Assembly (NCBI RefSeq): GCF_014635485.1 | Contig: NZ_BMCX01000002.1 | Location: 1 to 64,000, forward strand | Direction of reading: 5' to 3' | Source: Corynebacterium pelargi | GTDB taxonomy: Bacteria > Actinomycetota > Actinomycetes > Mycobacteriales > Mycobacteriaceae | Length of the DNA stretch: 64,000 nt | Part shown: positions 8,318 to 16,824 of the stretch, piece by piece | Numbering within the stretch: position 1 is the stretch's first letter | Layout: every line of letters starts with the position of its first letter | The notes under the pieces: generated by a model | Seen by the model: the letters and a program-made list of their open reading frames with translations, nothing else | Databases searched by the model: none | Told to the model about the DNA's origin: nothing | Translations under genes and position numbers: made by a program

Positions 8318-9811
8318 TTAACCTGTCTGCGCTGTGGCCTCTGGCACAGCCTCGGCAATGGCCAAGGCACTCATCGTGCTGTGCCCTGAAGGGGTGCGCG
8401 CCGCCAACCAACCGGCGCGGGCATGCAGCACGGCCGCCTGGGCCGCTACCTGGGCGTAATTAACACGATGAGCAGTATGAACAGCTTTGGCCACCAAGGC
8501 CACCAGGATCCCGCTGAGCACATCGCCACTGCCTGGTGTTGCTAACCACCCATGGCCAGCATCCACGGAATAAGCCTGCGTGCCATCACTGATTAAGGTG
8601 AAGCGACCTTTGAGCAGCACGGTGCACTCAAGCTTTCTCGCCATCGCTTGCACATGTTCAAGCCTCGGCTCAGTGCCCACACCGCAGGCCTTGGCCAGGG
8701 TGGCAAATTCTCCTGCGTGTGGGGTGAGTATTGTGGGCGCCTGCCGCTGCTGCAGCCCAGCAATATCTTCTATCACCATGCCCAAGCCGCTGGCGTCGAG
8801 CACCAGTGGCTCTGGGCGCTGCAATAACGTCCTCAGTGGTTCGCGTTTGGTGCAGCCCGGGCCAAAAAGCCAGGCCTGTACCTTCTTACTACTGGCCTCA
8901 ATGCCCTGTGTGCACACCATCTCCGGGTAGCGCTGGAGCACGAGGTGCTTGACTAGATCATCCGGTGCCACCACATGCTTCATGCTTGGCGTGGTGTGGA
9001 TGGCACCTGCTACCGCGAGTACTCCGGCACCCGGATATTCCTGGGAACCAGCCAGGATGCCGGCCACGCCGCTGTATTTATGTTCTGTAGGTGTTGGCTC
9101 CCATTGCGGCCAGGCAAGATCAGCCTGTATTGCTCGAAGCCCTTGAGGTGCCTGGTAGCGATCGCGTTCGATGGCGCGCAGTAGCCAAAGGGCGCATGAA
9201 GCATCGTCACGGGCGGCCTGCTTCAGCGCCGAGCCAATCGGCTCTACCTCTGCCACCCACACCTGCCCACAGTGGTGGCTAAGCCCATGCACCATCCGTG
9301 GAGCACCGAAGGTGACGCACACATCTGCCTGCACAAACACCTCACCCTCGGGCAGGCCAGTATCGGGGTGAATACCCGAGGGCACATCCACGCTGAGGGT
9401 GGGAGTGCCTGCAAAATGGCGCACCAGCTCGGCTGCGTTCGGGCGTAGCTCCCCGCTCGCTCCGATGCCAAGCATGGCGTCGATAAGCAAATCGGCATGC
9501 CCTGGTTCTTGGATAACCTCGCCGCCTGCCTGCATAAAGGCCTGCAGTGCCGGCTCGTGTGCCCTTGAGCCAGTCAAGATGGCCTGCACCTGATAGCCCT
9601 GCATGGCCAGCTCGGCCCCCGCGTAGAGGCCATCGCCACCATTGCCGCCGGAACCCGCCAGCACCACTACCCTGCCCGATGCCACCATGCTGCGCGCAGC
9701 AAGGGCCACGTGGTGCGCCGCCTCTTGCATAAGAGCATCCGGAGCCGCTGCCTCAATCAGGGGTGCTTCAATTGCTGCGATCATTGCGGAAGGAAGTGCG
9801 GGCAGGCTCAT
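8318..9811 (-). CDS. nnr: bifunctional NAD(P)H-hydrate repair enzyme (epimerase + ADP-dependent dehydratase)
   Basis: 497 residues from the ATG whose complement is at 9809-9811; the longer open frame upstream is the shadow of nei. The YjeF-N epimerase half carries VLAGSGGNGGDGLYAGAEL. The carboxyl half is the ribokinase-like dehydratase with ILTPHAGEF and TPGSGDVLSG. Together they restore NADHX/NADPHX, the hydrated, damaged nicotinamide cofactors. The domain order (epimerase first) is the usual bacterial fusion. The gene follows nei by 11 bases on the same strand, so the two probably form an operon of damage-repair functions. Confidence 0.92.
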   Translation of the reverse strand: MSLPALPSAMIAAIEAPLIEAAAPDALMQEAAHHVALAARSMVASGRVVVLAGSGGNGGDGLYAGAELAMQGYQVQAILTGSRAHEPALQAFMQAGGEVIQEPGHADLLIDAMLGIGASGELRPNAAELVRHFAGTPTLSVDVPSGIHPDTGLPEGEVFVQADVCVTFGAPRMVHGLSHHCGQVWVAEVEPIGSALKQAARDDASCALWLLRAIERDRYQAPQGLRAIQADLAWPQWEPTPTEHKYSGVAGILAGSQEYPGAGVLAVAGAIHTTPSMKHVVAPDDLVKHLVLQRYPEMVCTQGIEASSKKVQAWLFGPGCTKREPLRTLLQRPEPLVLDASGLGMVIEDIAGLQQRQAPTILTPHAGEFATLAKACGVGTEPRLEHVQAMARKLECTVLLKGRFTLISDGTQAYSVDAGHGWLATPGSGDVLSGILVALVAKAVHTAHRVNYAQVAAQAAVLHARAGWLAARTPSGHSTMSALAIAEAVPEATAQTG

Positions 9812-9822
9812 AGCAATCCAGC

Positions 9823-10632
9823 CTAGTGCTGGCGTTGGCACGCAGGGCACCAAAAAAGATTGCGTCCTTCCATGCTTCGCTCGGCAATCGGGTGGCCGCA
9901 CACATAGCAGGGCTGGCCGCTGCGGCGATACACATAGACCTCGCCGCCATGATCGTCCTTGCGCGGCGGGCGCCCCATGGCTTCGGGTGTGTGGACCTCG
10001 CGCACGGTATCGATGCGGCCGCGCTGGACTCCCTCGGCCATTAAAAAGCGAAGGTCCTCCCACACCTCAGGCCAGCAATCCAGGCGCTCACCTGGGGTAA
10101 AGGGATCAATGCCAAGGCGAAAGAGCGTTTCTGCGCGATAAATATTGCCCACCCCGGCAAAGAGTTTTTGATCCATGAGCAGCGAGGCCACTGTGCGCTT
10201 GGAGCGGCGCACTTTGCCGAGGATCGCTGCAAAGTCGGCATCTTCGCGCAGCGGATCGGCGCCGAGTTTTCCTGTTGCCCGGCTCTGTTCTTCTTCGCTA
10301 ATCAGCCTGCACCACTGCGGGCCGCGCAGATTCGCCGCGATGGCATCATTGGCTATGCGCAACCGTATTTGGCCCCACACTTCTTCGGCCGGCTCGATGC
10401 GAAAACTACCAATGAGCCCAAGATGAATATGCACAATGTGTTCGAATCGTTCGGGTGCGAAGTGCACAAAGAGGTGCTTGCCCCAGGCCTCTGCATGATC
10501 ATAGGCAAGAGAATCTAAGGCTTTGGCCTCTATGGCGAAGCGCCCCTGAGGGGAGCTCACTTCGGGGATGGTGCCGCCAAAGTGCTGGTCGAGTTCTTTG
10601 GCAAGGCGGTGGATCACGTGTCCTTCGGGCAT
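9823..10632 (-). CDS. nei: Fpg/Nei-family DNA glycosylase (endonuclease VIII-like)
   Basis: 269 residues. Start set at the ATG giving MPEGHVIHRLAKELD, because these enzymes use the proline after Met as catalytic nucleophile, with Glu next to it; the longer frame would bury it. The helix-two-turn-helix region (DQKLFAGVGNIYRAE) and the terminal zinc finger CYVCGHPIAER...CPACQ are present. It removes oxidised bases and cleaves the abasic site. The P-E-G-H start is typical of the actinobacterial Nei branch rather than MutM. It leads a two-gene operon with nnr. Confidence 0.9.
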   Translation of the reverse strand: MPEGHVIHRLAKELDQHFGGTIPEVSSPQGRFAIEAKALDSLAYDHAEAWGKHLFVHFAPERFEHIVHIHLGLIGSFRIEPAEEVWGQIRLRIANDAIAANLRGPQWCRLISEEEQSRATGKLGADPLREDADFAAILGKVRRSKRTVASLLMDQKLFAGVGNIYRAETLFRLGIDPFTPGERLDCWPEVWEDLRFLMAEGVQRGRIDTVREVHTPEAMGRPPRKDDHGGEVYVYRRSGQPCYVCGHPIAERSMEGRNLFWCPACQRQH

Positions 10633-10669
10633 ATTCCCGATGCTAAATGCCACGGCTAGTTCAAGGAAA

Positions 10670-10707
10670 TATACACTGTTGTGTGTCCCTCATCCTCTAT
10701 ACACTGT
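10670..10707 (+). promoter_or_regulatory. two direct copies of TATACACTGT upstream of gntP
   Basis: TATACACTGT occurs at 10670-10679 and 10698-10707, exactly 28 bases apart and ending 14 bases before the gntP ATG. Each includes a TATACACT usable as a -10 hexamer; alternatively they are tandem operators. In C. glutamicum the gluconate genes are controlled by GntR1/GntR2 and carbon regulators, but I cannot match this repeat to a known consensus. Confidence 0.5.
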
Positions 10708-10721
10708 GAGGTCTTTAACAT

Positions 10722-12110
10722 ATGGATACTTGGGAGCCAACGCTCTCGGCGGGGCCACTCCTGGCCATCGCCGCCGGCGCTATCGCCGTGATCCTCTTTT
10801 GTGTGATCGTGCTCAAACTGCACGCCTTTCTCACACTTACCCTCGTCTCAGCCATCACCGCCCTCGCCGCAGGCATCCCCGTCACCGGCGTGATCCCCAC
10901 CATGACCGACGGCTTTGGCAAAACACTCGCCAGCGTCGCCCTGCTCGTGGGCCTTGGCGCCATGCTTGGCCGGTTGGTGGAAACCTCCGGCGGTGCACAG
11001 TCGCTTGCCGACGCCATGGTGCGCAAATTCGGCGAGGATAAAGCGCCCTTGGCGCTCGGCATTGCCAGCTTGATTGTGGGCTTCCCCATCTTCTTCGATG
11101 CCGGCCTGATGGTGATGCTGCCCGTGATCTTCGCCGTGGCCCGCAGGCTCAACGGCCCTGTGCTTGCCTACGGCATTCCCGCAGCGGGCGCATTCTCCGT
11201 CATGCACGTCTTCCTTCCCCCACACCCAGGTCCCATTGCGGCCAGCGAATTCTTCAACGCCGACATCGGCCTCGTGCTGCTGCTCGGCCTGATCGTGGCA
11301 CTACCCACCTGGTACGTCTCCGGTTACCTCTGGGGTCTGTTCCTGGGCAAGAAGTTCCCACTACCAGTGCCTGATCTGCTTACCGGCGGCAAGCAGGTAG
11401 CAATGCCTGACAATCCCGCAAAGCCCGGCACCGTGGTGGCTCTGCTCGTGCTGCCCATCCTGCTCATCTTCGGCAACACCGGCATGAACATGGCAGTGGC
11501 AGCAGGCTGGATCGAAGAAGGCACCGTCTTTGGCACCGTCATGGGCTTCTTAGGCTCTACCCCAATCGCCCTGCTCATCACCACCCTCGTGGCCATCGTG
11601 GTGCTTGGTTTGCGCCAGGGGCGCAGCCGCAAGGATGTCGAAGGCATCCTCGAAGGCTCCTTAGGCCCCATCTGCTCCGTGGTATTGATCACCGGCGCAG
11701 GCGGCATGTTCGGTGGTGTGCTTCGCACCTCCGGCATTGGCGATGCCCTGGCCAACTCCATGGAAAACCTCGGCGTGCCCGTGATCCTCGGCTGCTGGCT
11801 CGTGGCCGTGCTGCTACGTTTGGCTCAGGGTTCTGCCACCGTGGCACTGACCACCACCGCAGCGCTTATGGCACCCGCTGTTGCCGCCGGCGACTTCTCT
11901 TCCTTCCAGATCGCACTCATGGTGCTCGCCGCCGCCGCAGGCTCCGTCTTTGGCTCCCACGTCAACGACTCCGGCTTCTGGCTGGTGGGCAGGCTCATGG
12001 GCATGGACGTTGCCACCACCTTGAAAACCTGGACCATGAACCAGGTGCTCATCGGCACCGTCGGCTTCTTGATGACGCTCGTGCTCTACGGCATCAGCCT
12101 CGCGCTTTAA
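10722..12110 (+). CDS. gntP: gluconate permease, GntP family
   Basis: 462 residues with 12-14 hydrophobic segments across its length. Diagnostic blocks: VGLGAMLGRLVETSGGAQSLA near the amino end, VFLPPHPGPIAAS, and GSVFGSHVNDSGFWLVGR near the end, all hallmarks of GntP/Dsd-type proton-gluconate symporters. The stop overlaps the stop of the convergent gluconokinase gene, placing uptake and phosphorylation side by side for entry into the pentose phosphate pathway. The ATG at 10722 follows the repeat pair described above. Confidence 0.93.
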   Translation: MDTWEPTLSAGPLLAIAAGAIAVILFCVIVLKLHAFLTLTLVSAITALAAGIPVTGVIPTMTDGFGKTLASVALLVGLGAMLGRLVETSGGAQSLADAMVRKFGEDKAPLALGIASLIVGFPIFFDAGLMVMLPVIFAVARRLNGPVLAYGIPAAGAFSVMHVFLPPHPGPIAASEFFNADIGLVLLLGLIVALPTWYVSGYLWGLFLGKKFPLPVPDLLTGGKQVAMPDNPAKPGTVVALLVLPILLIFGNTGMNMAVAAGWIEEGTVFGTVMGFLGSTPIALLITTLVAIVVLGLRQGRSRKDVEGILEGSLGPICSVVLITGAGGMFGGVLRTSGIGDALANSMENLGVPVILGCWLVAVLLRLAQGSATVALTTTAALMAPAVAAGDFSSFQIALMVLAAAAGSVFGSHVNDSGFWLVGRLMGMDVATTLKTWTMNQVLIGTVGFLMTLVLYGISLAL

Positions 12111-12592
12111 GCCTTAGCCTCAAGCCATTCGACGATCGCCTCGACGATCTCCTCCGGCGTCGGTTCAATAGAAAAGACCGCGCCGGGTTCGTCATCTTCA
12201 AGCGGCTCCAATGTGGCGAGCTGTGAATCAAGCAGGGACACGGGCATAAAGTGTCCCTTCCGCGCCGCCATGCGGCTAGCAAGCAGCTCCCTTGAGCCGT
12301 GCACGTGCACAAAGACCGCCGTGGGCGCGTACTCGCGGATATAGTCGCGATAGGAGCGCTTCAAGGCGCTGCAGGCCATGATGCCATTGTGTTCGGCCAG
12401 CCAATCCCCCACGCGCTGGAGCCAAGGCCAGCGGTCTTCGTCGTTAAGCGGAATACCCGCAGCCATCTTCTCAACATTGGCTTGGGGGTGTAAATCATCT
12501 CCATCGCGGTAGGTCATGTTCAAACGCTGCGCCAAAAGGGTTCCGACCGTGGTTTTGCCGCTGCCAGAAACGCCCATGAGGATGATGTGCAC
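12107..12592 (-). CDS. gntK: gluconokinase
   Basis: 161 residues from a GTG (complement of 12590-12592) with AGGGAG about 8 bases upstream; the longer open frame beyond it is antisense to trhO. The P-loop MGVSGSGKTT lies at the start, then YRDGDDLHPQANVEKMAAGIPL, DRWPWL and CSALKRSYRD, the standard GntK motif series. It phosphorylates gluconate to 6-phosphogluconate with ATP. Its TAA shares four bases with the gntP stop in tail-to-tail arrangement. Divergent from trhO across a 57-base gap. Confidence 0.95.
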   Translation of the reverse strand: MHIILMGVSGSGKTTVGTLLAQRLNMTYRDGDDLHPQANVEKMAAGIPLNDEDRWPWLQRVGDWLAEHNGIMACSALKRSYRDYIREYAPTAVFVHVHGSRELLASRMAARKGHFMPVSLLDSQLATLEPLEDDEPGAVFSIEPTPEEIVEAIVEWLEAKA

Positions 12593-12598
12593 GCCAAG

Positions 12599-12650
12599 CT
12601 CCCTTGATGTAGAAAAATACTCACTTTCGAGCGTAGTAGCATCAAGGGAG
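12599..12650. repeat. perfect 11-bp inverted repeat in the gntK/trhO divergent gap
   Basis: ctcccttgatg (12599-12609) and catcaagggag (12640-12650) are exact inverse complements separated by 30 bases. One arm places AGGGAG in front of gntK; the other abuts the trhO GTG. It may be a regulator site covering both promoters or an RNA hairpin. Confidence 0.7.
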
Positions 12651-13579
12651 TGCACCAAAGCAAAATCCTGTTGTATTACAAGTTCACTCCCATCGCCGAC
12701 CCAAAGGCGATGATGCTCTGGCAGCGCGAACTCTGCCGCCTGCTTGGGCTCAAAGGCCGCATCCTCATCTCCGAACACGGCATCAATGGCACCGTGGGCG
12801 GTCCGATGGATGCCTGCAAACGCTATGTTCGGGCGTTTCGCGAATACCCCGGCTTTAAGGGCACGGAATTTAAGTGGTCTGAGGGCGGGGCGGAGGACTT
12901 TCCTAAACTCAGCGTGAAAGTTCGCGACGAGATCGTGGCCTTTGGCGCCCCTGGGGAACTCAAGGTGGATGAGAAGGGCGTCATTGGTGGTGGCGTGCAC
13001 CTCAAGCCCGAAGAGGTGAACAAGCTCGTAGAAGAACGCGGCGATGAAGTGGTCTTCTTTGATGGGCGCAATGCCATGGAAGCGGAGATCGGCAAGTTTA
13101 AAAACGCCGTGGTTCCGGACGTCAATACCACCCACGACTTCATCCGTGAGCTCGAATCAGGCAAATACGATTGGATGAAGGACAAGCCCGTCATTTCCTA
13201 TTGCACGGGCGGAATCCGATGCGAGATCCTTTCCTCGCTGATGAAAAACCGTGGCTTTGAAGAGGTCTACCAAATCGACGGTGGCATCGTGCGCTATGGC
13301 GAAAAATACGGCAACGATGGCCTCTGGGAGGGCTCACTCTACGTCTTTGACAAGCGCATGCACATGGAGTTCGGTGCCGGCACCGAAGACCCCGGCTTTG
13401 TCCAACTGGGGCACTGCGTGCAATGTGGTGCGGCTACCAATAAGTTCGAGCACTGCATCAACGAGGACGAATGCCGCGCGCTTGTGCTCATGTGCCCCGA
13501 TTGCCATGCCAATATCGAAACCCGCAATTGTGGCCAGGAGCGTTGCAAGGAAGTGGCCAAGCAGGCCGCCGCGCACTAG
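12650..13579 (+). CDS. trhO: tRNA uridine hydroxylase / rhodanese-like protein
   Basis: 309 residues from the GTG at 12650. The amino domain ([21 protein letters not shown]) and the central rhodanese domain with the active loop YCTGGIRCE are those of the YceA/TrhO family, which hydroxylates the wobble uridine of certain tRNAs. A carboxyl Cys-rich segment follows ([36 protein letters not shown]), probably a metal site. No Shine-Dalgarno at a normal distance; TAGCAT 13 bases before the GTG would suit a leaderless transcript. Confidence 0.88.
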   Translation: MHQSKILLYYKFTPIADPKAMMLWQRELCRLLGLKGRILISEHGINGTVGGPMDACKRYVRAFREYPGFKGTEFKWSEGGAEDFPKLSVKVRDEIVAFGAPGELKVDEKGVIGGGVHLKPEEVNKLVEERGDEVVFFDGRNAMEAEIGKFKNAVVPDVNTTHDFIRELESGKYDWMKDKPVISYCTGGIRCEILSSLMKNRGFEEVYQIDGGIVRYGEKYGNDGLWEGSLYVFDKRMHMEFGAGTEDPGFVQLGHCVQCGAATNKFEHCINEDECRALVLMCPDCHANIETRNCGQERCKEVAKQAAAH

Positions 13580-13597
13580 TGGCTGGCTAGCGGCCTA

Positions 13598-14071
13598 CTA
13601 GTGGCCGACAATGAGCATCTGGAATGTCACCAACATCCAGAACATGGCCCATAAAGCGGTGGCCCAAAACGCGCCCATCCACGGGCGCCAGCGAATATAG
13701 CCGAGGTATTTGCGCCACAGGATGATGCCGCAGGCAACGATGCTGCCTACCGGCACCACGGACGTGGCGATGGGCCACCAGATCTCTGCTGAGCGGCTAC
13801 AAATCCAGGTGGCGTGCCCACTTTCGCACAACGGCCCACCCATGACGCGAGCCACGATGGCAAGCAGCAGGGCAACGAGCATGGTCAGCCCTGGGATAAA
13901 GAGCACAAAGGCGATTGCCTGCTTGGTAGAGCGGCGGTTGCGCTGGGCCTCGATGAAGGGGTCGGGGGCGTCGGCAAGCTCATCGAAGTTGCGCGGCGCC
14001 GGGCGGTGCCGATTGGCGTAGTCGGCATCGGAGCTTAGGTCATTTTCCGGGTGCTCTTTTGGTGCAGCCAC
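13598..14071 (-). CDS. membrane protein of unknown function
   Basis: 157 residues. GTG start (complement of 14069-14071) chosen for the GGAGG about 9 bases upstream; the longer open frame is antisense to the SDR gene. A polar amino part (NFDELADAPDPFIEAQRNRRSTKQ) is followed by four hydrophobic segments. Two cysteines (CESG, WICSR) sit in the extracellular-looking loop between helices 1 and 2. It follows the SDR gene by 13 bases, so it is probably the last gene of the malR-like/usp/SDR operon. No family recognised. Confidence 0.7.
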   Translation of the reverse strand: MAAPKEHPENDLSSDADYANRHRPAPRNFDELADAPDPFIEAQRNRRSTKQAIAFVLFIPGLTMLVALLLAIVARVMGGPLCESGHATWICSRSAEIWWPIATSVVPVGSIVACGIILWRKYLGYIRWRPWMGAFWATALWAMFWMLVTFQMLIVGH

Positions 14072-14084
14072 AGCGCTCGGCCTC

Positions 14085-14732
14085 CTAGCGTGGGCGGATA
14101 GATACGTCGTTGACCTGCGCATCGCGCGGGGTTTGCAGCACCGAAAGCACCGTTTGGGCGATAGTTTCCGGCGCAATGAACTGCGAACCATCGTACTCTT
14201 TGCCCTCATAGGCCACGATTCCGCGCTGCATATCCGTATCCACCCTGCCTGGGTAAATGGAACTGACGCGGATGCCCGGTTCCTCGGCGCGCAAGGTATC
14301 GCACCAGGCACGGGCGGCAAATTTACTGGCCGAATACGCGCCCCACTCCGGCTTGGTGTGCAAACCAGCACCGGAATTGATGTAGATGACGTGCCCATCG
14401 CGCTTGCGCAATTCCGGCAAGAGCATGGTGGTCAGCGCAATGGGGCCATAGAGATTGACCTCCATATGATCCCGCCACGCCTGCGGATCAAGCTCGGCGC
14501 ACGTGCCCAAGATGGCAACGCCGGCGCAGTGAATGATGGCCTCAATATCTGCGGCCGGTGGTTCTAGGCTCGCGCCGGGCCCAAAGCCTGCCTGCCACCA
14601 GCTCAAATTCTCATGCGTAAGGCTTGGTTCAGTATCGCGATACTGGCCAATCACCTCATATCCGGCATCCAGCAGTGCGGTGACGGTAGCCAAGCCAATG
14701 CCTTTGCTGGCTCCGGTGACAAGAACAGTCAT
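14085..14732 (-). CDS. short-chain dehydrogenase/reductase
   Basis: 215 residues. Rossmann start TGASKGIGLA, NADP-region HCAGVA, then the catalytic Ser (INSGAG) and YSASK with Tyr and Lys. Slightly shorter than a typical 240-260-residue SDR, mainly in the loops. Substrate unknown. It follows the universal stress gene by 27 bases and precedes a membrane-protein gene by 13, in a four-gene run on the minus strand. Confidence 0.88.
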   Translation of the reverse strand: MTVLVTGASKGIGLATVTALLDAGYEVIGQYRDTEPSLTHENLSWWQAGFGPGASLEPPAADIEAIIHCAGVAILGTCAELDPQAWRDHMEVNLYGPIALTTMLLPELRKRDGHVIYINSGAGLHTKPEWGAYSASKFAARAWCDTLRAEEPGIRVSSIYPGRVDTDMQRGIVAYEGKEYDGSQFIAPETIAQTVLSVLQTPRDAQVNDVSIRPR

Positions 14733-14759
14733 GTTCGGCTCCTTGGGTGGTATGTGGGC

Positions 14760-15746
14760 CTAGCGCTGCGCAGATTTTGGAATCATCAACACCGGCACGG
14801 AAACATAGGGCAGCATCTCGGTTGCTTGAGAGCCAATGAATACCCGCTCAAACGCGCCCATGGGTGAAGACCCTAAGCATAAAAGATCGCCCTTTTTCCA
14901 TTTCAGTGCATCGAGGGCACCGGCCCAGCCATTGCCGGAGCCGATCTGGGTCGTGATCTCGATATTGGGAATCTCTTTTGCCACCCGGTCGCGGCAGCGA
15001 TCCAATACTGCCAGGGTGCGCTCGCGCCACTCCAAGGTGATATCGGAGGGCAGTTCGAGGCTTTCAGAAATAGGCGGATCTCCAAAACCGGAGGGAGAAA
15101 GGGCGAGGATCCTTAAAGGAGTAGCCCAAATCTCTGCCAGCCGGGCGGTGCGCATGAGGGCGGCATCGTCGATCTCGTCGCCAATGATGCCGAAGTTCAG
15201 GCGGGTGACACCGCGCTTAGAAAGTTTGGGATCACGAGGAATCAGCCCCACTGGCACCGGGGAGGTGTGCAGGAGGGCATCGGCGGTAGAGCCTGCAAGC
15301 AGCCGGCCTTTCGACGCCGCCGCGCTGGATCCCAGCAGCACGATATCGGCACCATAGTCTTGGGCTGCCTGGGCGATGAGGTTGGCCTCATTGGTGCCAT
15401 CGGCAAAAATGGACACCTGTTTAGCCCAGTGCGCTTGATCCACGCCGGCGGCCTCAAGCTGCTTTTTCACTGCCTTTTCGCAGGCTGCTGCCTCTTTTTT
15501 AAACCACTTTTTGTACTTAGAGCCAAGCTTGCTCACCGAGGGCGAAGGCCACGGCCGTAGGAAGGTGGTGACGCATTGAACCTCTACATTGGCCGTGCGA
15601 GCAAGCCAAGCGGCAGAGGCGATTGCCTCCGCGCCGGTTGCCGAGGGGCTCCAAGCCACAAGTACTCGGGCTGGCTGGTGGTCGAAAGCGAAGCGCTCAG
15701 AGCTATAAGGCTCGCTGTCTTCGCTGTGTTTGCTCCGCTGGACCAT
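14760..15746 (-). CDS. tandem-domain universal stress protein
   Basis: 328 residues with two Usp-like domains. The amino one reads ARVLVAWSPSATGAEA and ends near GSSAAASKGRLLAGSTADAL; the second ends LCLGSSPMGAFERVFIGSQA followed by VPVLMIP. The G-2x-G-9x-G(S/T) nucleotide signature is recognisable in both. Such proteins bind ATP and act in stress or stationary-phase survival. The ATG is 7 bases past the MarR stop, so both are on one transcript. Confidence 0.85.
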   Translation of the reverse strand: MVQRSKHSEDSEPYSSERFAFDHQPARVLVAWSPSATGAEAIASAAWLARTANVEVQCVTTFLRPWPSPSVSKLGSKYKKWFKKEAAACEKAVKKQLEAAGVDQAHWAKQVSIFADGTNEANLIAQAAQDYGADIVLLGSSAAASKGRLLAGSTADALLHTSPVPVGLIPRDPKLSKRGVTRLNFGIIGDEIDDAALMRTARLAEIWATPLRILALSPSGFGDPPISESLELPSDITLEWRERTLAVLDRCRDRVAKEIPNIEITTQIGSGNGWAGALDALKWKKGDLLCLGSSPMGAFERVFIGSQATEMLPYVSVPVLMIPKSAQR

Positions 15747-15753
15747 CGGGGCC

Positions 15754-16221
15754 TTAGTGCTCGCGGTTGTGCTGCGTTTCTAGGGTGTGCTGATAGGTAT
15801 TAGCCAACTCGCGGATCACATCCGCAGCGATCTCCGCGTCGGCGAACTTCTCCGGGGGCAGAGTGTCGAGCATGTCGGCGATATAGGAGTCGCGTTCGCG
15901 ACCAACGCGCTTGAGCTCGCGGCGACCCTTATCGGTAAGGGTCACGCGCACGCCACGGCGGTCCTTCTTATCGGGAACGCGACGCACCATGCCACGCTGT
16001 TCAAGCTGGTGCAGCGCGTTCGATGCGGTGGGCATGCGGATGCCTTCGGCATTGGCGATGTGGCTAATGCGCGAGTCGCCGTCTTCGGCAAGGCGCGTCA
16101 GGATCGTTAGCTGTGGCCCCGTGAGGTCAGATTGCTCAGCGATACGGAAATACAGCACGTATAACTTCGTCAGCGCCGGACGAACATACTGTGCTAGCTC
16201 AAGGGGGGTCTTTTGCGTCAT
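15754..16221 (-). CDS. MarR-family transcriptional regulator (MalR-like by position)
   Basis: 155 residues from the ATG giving MTQKTPLELAQYVRPALTKL. Winged helix-turn-helix with the MarR signature MPTASNALHQLEQRGMVRRV and DRRGVRVTLTDKGR. TAAGAT directly before the start suggests a short or absent leader. The order MarR, universal stress gene, with pon1 nearby resembles the C. glutamicum MalR region, where the regulator affects envelope genes. Orthology is inferred from neighbourhood and should be checked. It probably represses itself and the operon behind it. Confidence 0.88.
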   Translation of the reverse strand: MTQKTPLELAQYVRPALTKLYVLYFRIAEQSDLTGPQLTILTRLAEDGDSRISHIANAEGIRMPTASNALHQLEQRGMVRRVPDKKDRRGVRVTLTDKGRRELKRVGRERDSYIADMLDTLPPEKFADAEIAADVIRELANTYQHTLETQHNREH

Positions 16222-16330
16222 GCCGATTATCTTAGCCATAGGAACAGAAAACATTGACATTTTTTCTAAATTTGTTACATGCAAAATGCGCGTTACCCCC
16301 ATTGGGGGCAAAGCGCCTACACTGGCCACG

Positions 16331-16693
16331 ATGCTGCAGTACAGCGATGAAATTAACTATCTTTGGCTAAGAAATAAGACCCTGGCCCAGTTCCGGGCGG
16401 GGTATATCCGCAGGCAAGACGTCTGCGATGCCGAGTTTTTGCTGCAGGCCTCGGCGCATCATCATGGCAGGCCTGCCGGCTATGCATGCCCGATTTGTCA
16501 GAGCGAGGATCTTCGGATCGTTACATGGGTGTACGGAGAGGCGCTGGGACGCGCCTCCGGTTCTGCAAGAACCGCCGAGGAGGTAGCAGGGATGCTGCAA
16601 GTAGGGGAGCAATGCAGTATTCACGATGTCGAGGTGTGCCCGAATTGCCGATGGAATCAACTCCTCAAAGCCAGGACCTTAACCAAGCTCTGA
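16331..16693 (+). CDS. DUF5318-type actinobacterial protein with zinc-ribbon-like cysteines
   Basis: 120 residues from the ATG at 16331 (MLQYSDEINYLWLRNKTLAQ). Cysteine pairs CPICQ (middle) and CPNCRW (near the end) suggest a bound metal. Highly conserved small proteins of this kind occur upstream of the penicillin-binding protein gene in corynebacteria and mycobacteria. It is divergent from the MarR gene and precedes pon1 by about 130 bases. Function unknown; link to cell-wall synthesis rests on position only. Confidence 0.72.
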   Translation: MLQYSDEINYLWLRNKTLAQFRAGYIRRQDVCDAEFLLQASAHHHGRPAGYACPICQSEDLRIVTWVYGEALGRASGSARTAEEVAGMLQVGEQCSIHDVEVCPNCRWNQLLKARTLTKL

Positions 16694-16824
16694 ACTCGCC
16701 ACTACTATCTGCCGTGCCACAGGCGGTACGCTATGGAAGAACAGTTGTGTCACATCCCAGCAACCTGGGCTTGGGCTTTGATGGCCGTGGCGCAGCACAC
16801 TAGAACACCAGAAAGCTTTGTAAG

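Noticed and set aside
15911..16330. Longer start for the DUF5318 gene reading back into the MarR gene
   Set aside because: The extension is antisense to the MarR coding sequence; the ATG at 16331 matches the conserved start of the family.
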